Source: Candidatus Buchananbacteria bacterium RIFCSPHIGHO2_01_FULL_44_11 (GTDB lineage: Bacteria > Patescibacteriota > Patescibacteriia > Buchananbacterales > UBA6539). Taken from it: a stretch of DNA of 43,523 bases. The position numbers and the translations under genes were made by a program. The stretch spans positions 1-43,523 of the forward strand of contig MHIE01000005.1 of assembly GCA_001817345.1 (NCBI GenBank), given 5' to 3'. The notes under the pieces are model-generated. The model saw only the letters and a list, made by a program, of their open reading frames with translations, made no database searches and was not told the DNA's origin. Below are positions 5,981 to 13,338 of this stretch, piece by piece (within the stretch, counting starts at the first letter, position 1; the number at the start of each line of letters is the position of its first letter).

Positions 5981-7501
5981 TTAAAATCCGGGGAAGTAGT
6001 CGGTTTTTATGTTTTTTGTTCTTATGACCAGTTTTAACAGTAACCGTCGGTAGTTTTTGACCATGGCGTCGGGTCCGGACAAATAAAATATTCTTTCAAG
6101 GTAGTCAGGTGCATTATCTTGAATCATCTGATCGGTGATGTAGCCAGTTTTACCCGGCCAGTCCTGAGGCGTCCTTTGGGGATCAGTGGCGACGTAAATA
6201 GTTTTAAGACCAAAAGACTGCTCGGCTTGTTTGAGTAAATCTTGATAAACAAAATCTTTAACGTCGGCGTTAGCGTAAAAAAGCATGATATCTCGCTTTT
6301 GATTTTTATCAACCAGATACTTAATCATACTGCGAAAAGGGGTGATGCCGATGCCGCCGGCAATGAAAACTAATTTTTTATCATTTTCTTTAGGTAGAAC
6401 AAATTCCCCACCTAGCTGCGAGGCCGAAATTTTGTCGTTTTTTTCCATTGCCAAAAGGGCTTTTTTAAAACTGCTGGAAAATTGGTTATTGATTTTTACC
6501 CCGAGTTTAATTTCATTTTCAGTCGGTGAAGAGGCGACAGTAAAATACCGGCGGTTGCCTCGGTCGTCTGGGTGGTGGTGGCTCAATGTCCATTCCAAAT
6601 ATTGGCCTGGGGCAAAATCAAGCTTTTTATCAGCGCTAAAATTAAACTCATAGATATCCGGCGCCAAAGGTAATTTTTCTTTAAGCGACAGGAATAATCT
6701 TTGTTTTGAGCTGACTAAATAAGAAAAAATATTACCGACGACTAAAGCGAACTCCGGAGTTGAATAAATCGGCCCAAGATGGAATTGGGAGCCAAACAAT
6801 AGGCCAGTGAGTATGCCATAGACGATTTGCTGGTATTTTTTTGGTGGGGTAGTTTGCGGCTCGGTTAGCATAATGGAAGCGAAAAACAATAGCGGCCAAG
6901 ACAACACTGCCTGTTTAATCACTTCAATCGCTTCCAGTTTATTGACTAAGCCAAAAATTAAAATGGTCACTAGGCTGGTGCCAACAAAAAATGTAAACAA
7001 GGTAAAGCGACGAATTTTTCTGACTACGAGTAACCCGACGATAACAACAATCGGCAGTAAAAACGAACTGCCTACCCACCAAATTATGCCGTCGCTGCCA
7101 AGCAGTCCGGCGCAAAAAATCGCGATCGCCGCCGGGTTAAACACGTGTTTTTGGCCGACGGCCAAGATGTATTTTAACGCCATGCTTAAAATACCGATCA
7201 GGCCCATGGTAACAGTGTCGGCTAACCCGGTGATTGGTGCAAGGATAAAAAACAAAATCAAAGCGGTGATAATTGCTGACTCAATATTGCGTTGAGCCCG
7301 AAACATGGCCGCAAAAATCCGGTTAGCAAAGTAGCAGATTGAAACCAGTAGCAAGGCCGAGATTAGTAGCCGGCTGCCGCTATAAGGCAGAACATCGGAA
7401 AAGCCAAAAGCTATGGCTAAAATTGCCATGGCCATTAGGCCGTAAAGAACCAGCCGGTACATAGTGATTGAGTTTAGGAATCCGTCAATGAATTTAAGCA
7501 T
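5981..7501 (-). CDS. RnfD/NqrB-like membrane domain fused to flavin reductase
   Basis: A 506-aa fusion. Residues 1 to about 265 form 8-9 membrane segments and carry two RnfD/NqrB hallmarks, KHVFNPAA and MLTEPQTTPP. The C-terminal 240 residues are a ferredoxin-NADP reductase-type domain with the FAD motif RRYFTVASS and the NAD(P)-binding stretch GGIGITPFRSM. It should accept electrons from cytosolic NAD(P)H through FAD and pass them through the membrane. ApbE and an FMN-binding protein lie directly upstream with gaps of 9-10 nt. No other Rnf or Nqr subunits are present, so this is not a complete ion-pumping complex. The electron acceptor is unknown. Confidence 0.88.
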   Translation of the reverse strand: MLKFIDGFLNSITMYRLVLYGLMAMAILAIAFGFSDVLPYSGSRLLISALLLVSICYFANRIFAAMFRAQRNIESAIITALILFFILAPITGLADTVTMGLIGILSMALKYILAVGQKHVFNPAAIAIFCAGLLGSDGIIWWVGSSFLLPIVVIVGLLVVRKIRRFTLFTFFVGTSLVTILIFGLVNKLEAIEVIKQAVLSWPLLFFASIMLTEPQTTPPKKYQQIVYGILTGLLFGSQFHLGPIYSTPEFALVVGNIFSYLVSSKQRLFLSLKEKLPLAPDIYEFNFSADKKLDFAPGQYLEWTLSHHHPDDRGNRRYFTVASSPTENEIKLGVKINNQFSSSFKKALLAMEKNDKISASQLGGEFVLPKENDKKLVFIAGGIGITPFRSMIKYLVDKNQKRDIMLFYANADVKDFVYQDLLKQAEQSFGLKTIYVATDPQRTPQDWPGKTGYITDQMIQDNAPDYLERIFYLSGPDAMVKNYRRLLLKLVIRTKNIKTDYFPGF

Positions 7502-7510
7502 AGGTATTTT

Positions 7511-8377
7511 TTAAAAAATTTCCGCCGGAAAGTTTTCTGATTTTTTAATTGAATTGTCCGGGTACAAAATCAGATACTCAAAGCTATAATGCGGTTCCAG
7601 GCTTTCGGCCGGGAAAAAGTATAGGCAGGTGGTTAGGGCGTCAGCGATTAGAGCGGTTTTAGCCATGACCCAGACGGCTAAGATGTGTTTGGGTGACTCC
7701 AGCCGGCGGGGATCAATAATGTGGTGGAACCTGTCCCATTGCCGCCGGCTGCCGGCTGAGCCGCAGAGACTGCAATTGGTAATCTTGGCTAAACCGATGA
7801 CGCGCTGGGCGTTGCGCGGGTCTTCCAGGCCGACCCGGAGCAGTCTGTTTTTTTCGCTTTGTTGTAGAATGTCGCCGCCGGCATCAATGCAAAACGAATT
7901 TAGACCTTTTTGTTTGAGCAGTTCGCCGACTAAATCAATTAGATAGCCTTTGCCCGCCGCGCCAAAATCCAGCCAGACCGGTTTTTTTAAGGTTAATTGC
8001 GGCGGCTGGTAATCCATCACTTCTGCCCAGCGCGCCGGCGGCCGGAGTTTTTTTGGCTTTAATCGGTATTTAGCGTCATAGCCGGCATCAACCAGAACCT
8101 GGCCGATTAACGGCGTAAAAGCGCCCTCGGTAATATTATAAAGTTCTTGGTATAAAGAAAGTAGGGGTTTAGCATCAGCCGGTAAAGTGTAAGTACCCTG
8201 GTTTTTTGCCATAGCCGTGACTAAAGAATCCGGCCTGAATCGCGAGTAGGTCTGGTCAAAAATTTCAATTCGGTCTTCAATTTGTTGGCGCAGGTCTGAT
8301 TGCTTTTCGGCCGGCCAGTCGTCGTTAAAATCAATTTGCCACCTGGTGCCGATAGCTTCAAAAATAAACTTATCCAT
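7511..8377 (-). CDS. apbE: FAD:protein FMN transferase
   Basis: A 288-aa ApbE-family enzyme. It transfers FMN from FAD onto a Ser/Thr of target proteins. Visible family features are TYSRFRPDS near the N-terminus, WLDFGAAGKGYLID, FCIDAGGDIL, and HHIIDPR in the metal/FAD-binding region. No signal peptide or lipobox is seen, although ApbE often works outside the cytoplasm, so export is uncertain. Its obvious substrate is the neighbouring FMN-binding protein, which carries an SGAS acceptor motif, 10 nt upstream in the same operon. Confidence 0.93.
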   Translation of the reverse strand: MDKFIFEAIGTRWQIDFNDDWPAEKQSDLRQQIEDRIEIFDQTYSRFRPDSLVTAMAKNQGTYTLPADAKPLLSLYQELYNITEGAFTPLIGQVLVDAGYDAKYRLKPKKLRPPARWAEVMDYQPPQLTLKKPVWLDFGAAGKGYLIDLVGELLKQKGLNSFCIDAGGDILQQSEKNRLLRVGLEDPRNAQRVIGLAKITNCSLCGSAGSRRQWDRFHHIIDPRRLESPKHILAVWVMAKTALIADALTTCLYFFPAESLEPHYSFEYLILYPDNSIKKSENFPAEIF

Positions 8378-8387
8378 ATTAAATCGC

Positions 8388-8864
8388 CTAGGCTTTGGCC
8401 TGGACTTTAATTTTTTCTAGGGCGCTGTTAAAGCCTTTCGGTGTTAATGAAGCACCAGAGATTTTGTCCAGACGGACGGCGTCAATGTTTTTGCCGACGA
8501 CATATTGTTTATAGTTCCTGGCAAAGATTTGCTGAAAAGTTACTGATTCCGATTCAGTCGGCTTGAATTCTACCGCCGTATCAACAATAATGTTATTTTC
8601 TATTTTTAGTTTTACTTTAATTTGCTCCGTTCCGCCCGGAGACAGATAGCCACTGCTTTGGGTGTATTCTCCGTTTTTGTAAATCGTAGTGATTTGAGTA
8701 ACGCCGGGATTATTATTTAACCCTGGTAAAGCCGGGACCGGTTTGCCGATGCCGTTTTTCATGATTTTACCCAAGCCAAACAAAGCCAGCATTAATACCG
8801 CCGCCACGATACCGGCGGTGATTTTATTTTTTCTTTGGGGGTTGGTGGCTGGATTTTGGTCCAT
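8388..8864 (-). CDS. Membrane-anchored FMN-binding domain protein
   Basis: A 158-aa protein with one N-terminal membrane segment (about 15-36) followed by an FMN_bind domain outside the membrane. The flavinylation site is DKISGASLT: Asp133 and SGAS (136-139), where Ser139 would carry the phosphoester-linked FMN, as in NqrC/RnfG-type proteins (which more often have Thr). It is the first gene of the flavin operon and is followed by apbE after 10 nt. It probably relays electrons on the outer face of the membrane. A promoter lies about 30 nt upstream. Confidence 0.9.
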   Translation of the reverse strand: MDQNPATNPQRKNKITAGIVAAVLMLALFGLGKIMKNGIGKPVPALPGLNNNPGVTQITTIYKNGEYTQSSGYLSPGGTEQIKVKLKIENNIIVDTAVEFKPTESESVTFQQIFARNYKQYVVGKNIDAVRLDKISGASLTPKGFNSALEKIKVQAKA

Positions 8865-8892
8865 GGTTAAACTTAATTAAATCAGTTTTTAC

Positions 8893-8921
8893 ATTGTAGC
8901 AATTTTAAGCTAAAAAATAAA
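8893..8921 (-). promoter_or_regulatory. Promoter of the flavin operon
   Basis: On the minus strand TTTATT, a 17-nt spacer and TACAAT lie about 29 nt upstream of the FMN-binding gene's ATG. The -10 box is good and the -35 box weak. Confidence 0.45.
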
Positions 8922-8991
8922 GGATTTTTGGCAGTCTTTTATTTGACTAGTTAAAATCAAATCAGCGAACCACGGCTAAGCTGGCTCCAGA

Positions 8992-9020
8992 TTGACAATT
9001 ATCTTAGGCTGATATATTAT
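8992..9020 (+). promoter_or_regulatory. Promoter of the DHH phosphoesterase gene
   Basis: TTGACA, a 17-nt spacer and TATTAT (five of six consensus bases). The predicted transcription start is near 9027, only 6 nt before the CCCGTTAG arm at 9033, so that arm would sit at the very 5' end of the mRNA. Confidence 0.75.
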
Positions 9021-9032
9021 TACTGGCTCTGT

Positions 9033-9094
9033 CCCGTTAGAAATCTATCTTTTATAAGTCGGGGCAGATAATCATCATAATTTCTAACCGAGCT
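9033..9094 (+). promoter_or_regulatory. CCCGTTAG...CTAAC leader hairpin
   Basis: GTTAGAAAT (9036-9044) pairs with ATTTCTAAC (9080-9088), which lies 6 nt before the ATG at 9095. The arrangement is the same as upstream of infB and of the 25901-26458 gene: a CCCGTTAG arm far upstream and its complement touching the start. No Shine-Dalgarno site is visible. Confidence 0.6.
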
Positions 9095-10063
9095 ATGGTT
9101 AATATTGCTGACAGTCAAAAAATCAACAATCTGGTTCGGGGGGCGGCCAATATTTTATTAGCCACTCACCAAAATCCGGATGCCGATGCTTTGGGCAGTT
9201 TATCGGCTTTTTGCCAATGGCTTGAGCAAAACGATAAAAAATACGACGCTTTTTGCAGTAATTTGCCGGCCAGTAATCTGCAGTTTCTTTTTGATTCGGA
9301 AAAATTAATTACCGATCCGGCGGTTTTATTTGAATCCCGCTATGATTTGATCGTGGTTTTAGATTCCGGCGACTTAAAGCGGGCCGGGCTGGTTGAACTG
9401 GTTGATAAATACCCCGATTCTCAAATCATTAATATTGATCACCACGCGACCAATCCGAATTTTGGTACAGTTAACTTGGTTGATGTATATGCCGCTTCTA
9501 CCACCGAAATTTTGTTTCGGCTTTTTAAGGCGGTTAATTTTTCCGTCAGCGCCAAAACCGCCTCGGCTCTTTTGGCCGGCATTGTTGATGACACTTATAA
9601 TTTTACCAACCCAAACACCAGCCATGATTCTTTGGCGATTGCCTCCCAGCTTTTACTGAAGGGCGCAAAACTTTCAGTCATCAGCGATTTTTTAGGCAAG
9701 AACAAAGCTTTAGCTGACTTGCAGCTTTGGGGTCGCATTTTGTTTCGTTTGCGGGTTAATCAAGAATTGGGCATTGCCACCACCGTTGTGACTTTGGAAG
9801 ACCTGGCCGACGCCCCCCAGGGCTTGGAAGTAACCGAAGGCATTGCCAATTTTTTGAATAATTTAAGCGGGGTTTCGGCTACCTTGATTTTGCGCCAGGA
9901 AGACGCCGAAACGATTAAGGGCAGTTTTCGGACTAACAGTGACTTGATTGATGTGGCGAAATTAGCTACAATATTGGGTGGTGGCGGTCATCGTAAAGCC
10001 GCCGGTTTTAAACTCAAAGGTAAGCTAGTCTCCACGCCGACAGGCGGCTGGCAGGTTATTTAG
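9095..10063 (+). CDS. DHH/DHHA1 phosphoesterase, NrnA-type
   Basis: A 322-aa cytosolic enzyme of the NrnA (nanoRNase/pAp phosphatase) branch of the DHH family. It has all motifs in order: HQNPDADALGS with His25, Asp29 and Asp31; VVLDSGD (Asp90); DHHATN (115-120); and the C-terminal DHHA1 glycine-rich loop GGGGHRKAAGF (295-305), which binds the substrate. It likely degrades 2-5-nt RNAs or pAp with Mn2+. It has its own strong promoter and an mRNA leader with the CTAAC start motif. The next gene, clpP, begins 83 nt later after a palindromic spacer. Confidence 0.92.
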   Translation: MVNIADSQKINNLVRGAANILLATHQNPDADALGSLSAFCQWLEQNDKKYDAFCSNLPASNLQFLFDSEKLITDPAVLFESRYDLIVVLDSGDLKRAGLVELVDKYPDSQIINIDHHATNPNFGTVNLVDVYAASTTEILFRLFKAVNFSVSAKTASALLAGIVDDTYNFTNPNTSHDSLAIASQLLLKGAKLSVISDFLGKNKALADLQLWGRILFRLRVNQELGIATTVVTLEDLADAPQGLEVTEGIANFLNNLSGVSATLILRQEDAETIKGSFRTNSDLIDVAKLATILGGGGHRKAAGFKLKGKLVSTPTGGWQVI

Positions 10064-10078
10064 AGAATTAAGAATTTG

Positions 10079-10137
10079 GAATTATGAATTAAGGCCGGTA
10101 CAGAATTTCTTGATTCATAATTCTTGATTCATAATTC
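10079..10137 (+). repeat. AT-rich inverted and direct repeat before clpP
   Basis: GAATTATGAAT (10079-10089) faces two tandem copies of GATTCATAATTC (10112-10123 and 10126-10137), so two alternative hairpins are possible. The second ends 10 nt before the clpP ATG. It may modulate clpP expression or simply be a dispersed palindrome. Confidence 0.6.
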
Positions 10138-10146
10138 AATTTAACT

Positions 10147-10722
10147 ATGTACTTAATTCCAACCGTTGTAGAAAAATCTAGTTTTGGCGAGCGGGCCTAC
10201 GACATCTATTCTCGCCTACTCAAAGAGCGCATCATTTTTTTAGGCGCGCCGATTGACGATGCGGTGGCTAATACCGTTATTGCCCAGTTGCTATTTTTGG
10301 AAAGTGAAGACAGTAAAAAAGACATTAAACTTTACATCAATACTCCAGGCGGTTCAGTGACAGCCGGTTTGGCCATTTATGACACTATGCAGTATGTTAA
10401 AGCTGATGTCACCACTATTTGTATCGGCATGGCCGCTTCCATGGGCGCGGTTTTACTCGCGGCCGGTGCTAAGGGCAAGCGCATTGCTTTGCCTAACTCG
10501 GAAATTATGCTGCACCAGGTGATGGGCGGCGCTGAAGGCCAAGCGACAGACATTAAGATTCGGGCGGAGCATATCCTTAAGATTAGAGACCGGCTTAACC
10601 AAATTTTATCCAAACACACCGGTCAGCCATTACAAAAAATTGAGAAGGACACTGACCGTGACTTCTTTATGAATCCGGAAGAAGCCAAAAAATACGGCGT
10701 GGTTGATAAGATCATCAAGTAA
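10147..10722 (+). CDS. clpP: ATP-dependent Clp protease proteolytic subunit
   Basis: A 191-aa ClpP. The serine-protease triad is visible as Ser98 (GMAASMGA), His123 (EIMLHQ) and Asp172 (TDRDFF), with the same 25- and 49-residue spacings as E. coli ClpP. The N-terminal IPTVVEKS segment resembles the axial loop, and there is little or no propeptide. Fourteen subunits form the chamber, fed by a ClpX- or ClpC-type ATPase that is not encoded in this window. It lies downstream of the DHH gene. A strong new promoter begins three bases after its stop, so the riboswitch unit that follows is separate. Confidence 0.97.
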   Translation: MYLIPTVVEKSSFGERAYDIYSRLLKERIIFLGAPIDDAVANTVIAQLLFLESEDSKKDIKLYINTPGGSVTAGLAIYDTMQYVKADVTTICIGMAASMGAVLLAAGAKGKRIALPNSEIMLHQVMGGAEGQATDIKIRAEHILKIRDRLNQILSKHTGQPLQKIEKDTDRDFFMNPEEAKKYGVVDKIIK

Positions 10723-10724
10723 AG

Positions 10725-10753
10725 TTGACATTTTTCGGCCGTTGGTATATATT
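10725..10753 (+). promoter_or_regulatory. Strong promoter of the S-box unit
   Basis: TTGACA, a 17-nt spacer and TATATT (five of six). Transcription would start near 10760, about 18 nt before the riboswitch. Confidence 0.8.
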
Positions 10754-10777
10754 AGATATATCATTGAAAATTAGCTA

Positions 10778-10884
10778 ATTATCAAGAGTGCTATCTGTCA
10801 AGGGTTCTGGCCCAATGATAGCCAACAACCCATCCGCCATAACGTGGACAAGGTGCTAAATCCAGCCCATTAGGGGAAGATAAG
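10778..10884 (+). promoter_or_regulatory. SAM-I (S-box) riboswitch
   Basis: The conserved S-box core is readable: TTATCAAGAGTG at the P1/P2 junction, a P2 helix GCTATC/GATAGC with CTGGCCCAATGA, CAACAACCC, the P3 hairpin CCATAACGTGG, the J3/4 strand GGTGCTAAATCC, and the closing GAAGATAAG that pairs with TTATC (P1). An expression platform follows. CAAGAGT (10783-10789) in P1 can pair with ACTCTTG (10898-10904), the left arm of the downstream terminator. That gives the classical OFF switch, in which SAM-bound P1 frees the terminator. No methionine or SAM gene follows; the first gene is a 62-aa zinc-ribbon protein. Confidence 0.9.
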
Positions 10885-10897
10885 ATCAATCACAAAG

Positions 10898-10920
10898 ACT
10901 CTTGCCCAAGAGTTTTTTTG
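10898..10920 (+). terminator. Terminator of the S-box expression platform
   Basis: ACTCTT-GCCC-AAGAGT followed by seven T residues. Its left arm is complementary to the 5' side of riboswitch P1, making a mutually exclusive antiterminator. Confidence 0.88.
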
Positions 10921-10932
10921 GTTTCTAAAAAG

Positions 10933-10958
10933 CCGATCTTCCTGGTAGGTCGGTTTTT
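10933..10958 (+). terminator. Second terminator-like hairpin in the leader
   Basis: CCGATCT pairs with AGGTCGG (seven pairs, one G-U) around TCCTGGT and is followed by five T residues. It lies only 13 nt after the first terminator. It may be a back-up stop for the riboswitch. Confidence 0.65.
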
Positions 10959-10984
10959 GTTTAGTAATCATTTATGTTCTTTAA

Positions 10985-11087
10985 GTGAAAGGAGGGATAA
11001 GACCGCAATAAGATTTGAAGCCTTGATTTTGGAGGCCTACTTCGGTAGCCCTATCCAAGTCGGCAAACTCTCAAGGAGGTAGGTAGT
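10985..11087 (+). other. Structured 5' leader of the zinc-ribbon gene
   Basis: The 100 nt before the ATG contain AAGGAGGG, a UUCG-capped hairpin (GGCCTAC-TTCG-GTAGCC), and a possible closing helix GGATA/TATCC (about 11000 with 11052). The real ribosome binding site CAAGGAGGTAG sits about 7 nt before the ATG. I cannot assign it to a known riboswitch class. Confidence 0.4.
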
Positions 11088-11276
11088 ATGTCTGATTTAG
11101 CGTTGTTTAATGCCGCTGCGTCGGTTAATCCGCCGCCGGTTCCCGAATCCGATTATTGTCCGGCCTGCGGGACCGAAATTTTGTTTGGCTTTGTCCGGCT
11201 CAACCACTATTGTCCGGCCTGTCGCCAGCCGCTGGCGATTGAAGCTGGCCAACTGGTCCAGACGGAGTCCAAGTAG
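11088..11276 (+). CDS. Small zinc-ribbon protein behind an S-box
   Basis: A 62-aa protein with two CPAC knuckles (Cys24/Cys27 and Cys42/Cys45), the layout of a four-Cys zinc ribbon. The N-terminus is Ala/Pro-rich and the C-terminus polar, and there is no membrane segment. AAGGAGGT gives it the best ribosome binding site in the window. It is the only gene between the S-box riboswitch and the next terminator, so it appears to be regulated by S-adenosylmethionine. I know no described function for such a protein. Nucleic-acid binding or a metal-delivery role would be typical for the fold but is inference. Confidence 0.75.
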   Translation: MSDLALFNAAASVNPPPVPESDYCPACGTEILFGFVRLNHYCPACRQPLAIEAGQLVQTESK

Positions 11277-11338
11277 TTCGATCAAACCAAGATTACTTCT
11301 GGCTGAAGCCAGATAGCCACGGTCTTTATCCCCGATCA

Positions 11339-11369
11339 GGGGTGCACTCAGTTGCACCCCAATTTTTTT
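11339..11369 (+). terminator. Terminator of the zinc-ribbon transcript
   Basis: GGGGTGCA-CTCAGT-TGCACCCC followed by AATTTTTTT. It makes the S-box/zinc-ribbon unit monocistronic. Confidence 0.92.
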
Positions 11370-11394
11370 GTTGATTTTTGCTGAGTCTTATCCC

Positions 11395-11455
11395 CGCACC
11401 TATTATGTTAAACATCAGATAATAGGCCCACAGCTAGCCAAATTCCATAGGTGGG
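11395..11455 (+). repeat. Competing hairpins between terminator and rny promoter
   Basis: CCTATTAT (about 11399) pairs with ATAATAGG (about 11421). The same left strand, as CCCCGCACCTAT, can instead pair with ATAGGTGGGG near 11447-11456. It lies outside the predicted rny transcript. No gene is visible here. Confidence 0.5.
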
Positions 11456-11460
11456 GTGGC

Positions 11461-11489
11461 TTGCCAAAAATTAAGACCCGTGCTATACT
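11461..11489 (+). promoter_or_regulatory. Promoter of rny-ymdB
   Basis: TTGCCA, a 17-nt spacer and TATACT with an upstream TG (extended -10). The start would be near 11496, leaving a leader of about 245 nt before the rny ATG. That leader carries a near-perfect repeat, ATTAATCCGC (about 11551) against GCGGGATTAAT (about 11660), but no ORF that I can support. Confidence 0.65.
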
Positions 11490-11740
11490 CGGAAAGTATC
11501 ATTAATTATTATTGATTTAGAAACATTAGGTGATATAAAGTTTAGAGACTAAAGATGGTATTAATCCGCTTTTCCTTGCCTTATCCTCGCCGTCTAAGCG
11601 ACTAAGACTGACATGAAATTACTACTCTTCTACATTCCTCAAACTCAAAAATCCTATCAGCGGGATTAATTTTCGCTTATCTATTTCTCTCTCTAAAAAA
11701 TCAATCATCTAGTTTTCTATCTCACTACAGATAGAAACCT

Positions 11741-13267
11741 ATGCAAAACATTTATTGGGCAATCGCGCTTTTTTGTGGCATCATCGGCGGGGTTGCTTTT
11801 GGTTATCAGCTGCGTAAAATTTGGGCGTTCAAACGCAAGGATACGATTGAAGCTAAGATTGAAAACCTGATTAACGAAGCCAAGACCAAACAAAAAGAAA
11901 TCTTACTCGAAGCCAACGACAAGGCTTTAAAGGTGATTGAAGATGCCAAACGGGAATCAAAAGAAAGGGAACAAGAGTTAGTCCGTTCTCAGCAACGCTT
12001 AGAAAAACGTGAAGCTCTTTTTGACCAAAAGCTGCTAGATTTGGAAAATAAGAAGCAGGAACTTTTGGAAAAGGCGGAAAAGGTGGAAAAAATCAAAGAA
12101 GAGGTCAATAAAATCAAAGTTGACCAACTGGCCAAACTGGAAAAAATTGCCGCCATGAATAAAGAAGAGGCCGGCCGAATTCTTTTTGACAACGTGGAAA
12201 ACGAAATCAAAGAAGACTTAGTGGTCAGAATCAAAAAGTTGTCTTATCAGACTTCCGAAGAACTGGAGCGCAAGAGTAAACAAATGCTGATTTCAGTCAT
12301 TGAACGCTGCGCTTCTTCCCATGCGTCAGAAAGTACGACGACAACCGTCGGTTTACCCAGTGATGAGATGAAAGGCCGGATTATCGGCCGGGAAGGCAGA
12401 AATATCAGAACTTTCGAACAGCTAACTGGCGTGGAAATTATTGTTGATGATACCCCAGGTGCCATTACTATTTCCGGTTTTTCGCCGATTCGACGCCAGG
12501 TGGCGAAAAAGGCTTTGGAAAAACTGATCAGCGACGGCCGCATTCATCCGGCCCGGATTGAAGAAACCATTGAAGCCGCCAAAAAAGAGTTGGCGATTGA
12601 AATTAACAAAGCCGGCGAAGACGCGCTTTACCAAGTTGGCATTACCGGCATTGATCCAAAGCTAGTCCAAATTTTGGGCCGGCTTAAATACCGGACCAGT
12701 TACGGCCAAAATATTTTACAGCACTCAATTGAAGTGGCTAACCTGGCCGGCCTGCTCGCTCAGGAATTGGGTGTGGACATCGGCATTGCCAAACGCGGCG
12801 GGCTCTTCCACGACATTGGCAAGGCGGTTGACCATGAAGTGGCCGGCGGCCATCCGGAGATCGGTTATGACATTTTAAAGAAATTCGGCGTGGCCGAAGA
12901 AATCGCCTACATTGCCAAAGCTCATCATGAAGATCACCCGCAGACTTTGGAGTGCGTTGTGGTTAAGGTGGCTGACGCCATTTCCGGCGCTCGGCCCGGC
13001 GCCCGCAAAGACACTTATGAACATTATCTCCAACGGTTGGAAGAATTGGAAAACATCGCTACCAGTTTTGAAGGCGTAGAAAAGTGTTATGCTATTCAGG
13101 CCGGCCGCGAAATCAGAATTTTTGTTGTGCCCAATCAAATTGATGATTTAGCCGCTTTTAAACTGGCTAAGGCCGTGGCGACTAAAATTGAGCAGGACCT
13201 AAAATATCCCGGCGAAATTAAAGTGACGGTGATTCGTGAGACTCGGGTCGTGGAGTATGCCCGGTAG
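11741..13267 (+). CDS. rny: Ribonuclease Y
   Basis: A 508-aa endoribonuclease that starts mRNA decay at the membrane. In order it has an N-terminal membrane helix (4-22), a long charged coiled coil (about 35-185), a KH domain (GRIIGREGRNIRTFEQLTGVEI, about 210-270) and an HD hydrolase domain with the metal motif FHDIGKA near residues 352-358. The length and layout match Firmicutes RNase Y. No clear Shine-Dalgarno site is visible before the ATG, although the leader is long and U/C-rich. The YmdB gene follows 71 nt later, as in many bacteria where the two act together in RNA turnover. Confidence 0.97.
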   Translation: MQNIYWAIALFCGIIGGVAFGYQLRKIWAFKRKDTIEAKIENLINEAKTKQKEILLEANDKALKVIEDAKRESKEREQELVRSQQRLEKREALFDQKLLDLENKKQELLEKAEKVEKIKEEVNKIKVDQLAKLEKIAAMNKEEAGRILFDNVENEIKEDLVVRIKKLSYQTSEELERKSKQMLISVIERCASSHASESTTTTVGLPSDEMKGRIIGREGRNIRTFEQLTGVEIIVDDTPGAITISGFSPIRRQVAKKALEKLISDGRIHPARIEETIEAAKKELAIEINKAGEDALYQVGITGIDPKLVQILGRLKYRTSYGQNILQHSIEVANLAGLLAQELGVDIGIAKRGGLFHDIGKAVDHEVAGGHPEIGYDILKKFGVAEEIAYIAKAHHEDHPQTLECVVVKVADAISGARPGARKDTYEHYLQRLEELENIATSFEGVEKCYAIQAGREIRIFVVPNQIDDLAAFKLAKAVATKIEQDLKYPGEIKVTVIRETRVVEYAR

Positions 13268-13338
13268 TTGCGAGTCGCAAATGGCAAATAGTTGATTGAA
13301 AAAATGATTTTCAACAAGCGATTATCAATTAGCAAAAT

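Noticed and set aside
11000-11081. Leader peptide (IRFEALILEAYFGSPIQVGKLSRR) ending in the zinc-ribbon ribosome binding site
   Set aside because: The frame is open but has no ATG or GTG start at a sensible distance from AAGGAGG.
13300-13338. TTGAAAA/TTTTCAA hairpin between rny and ymdB as terminator
   Set aside because: Short AT-only stem without a T-run; more likely just a spacer in the operon.
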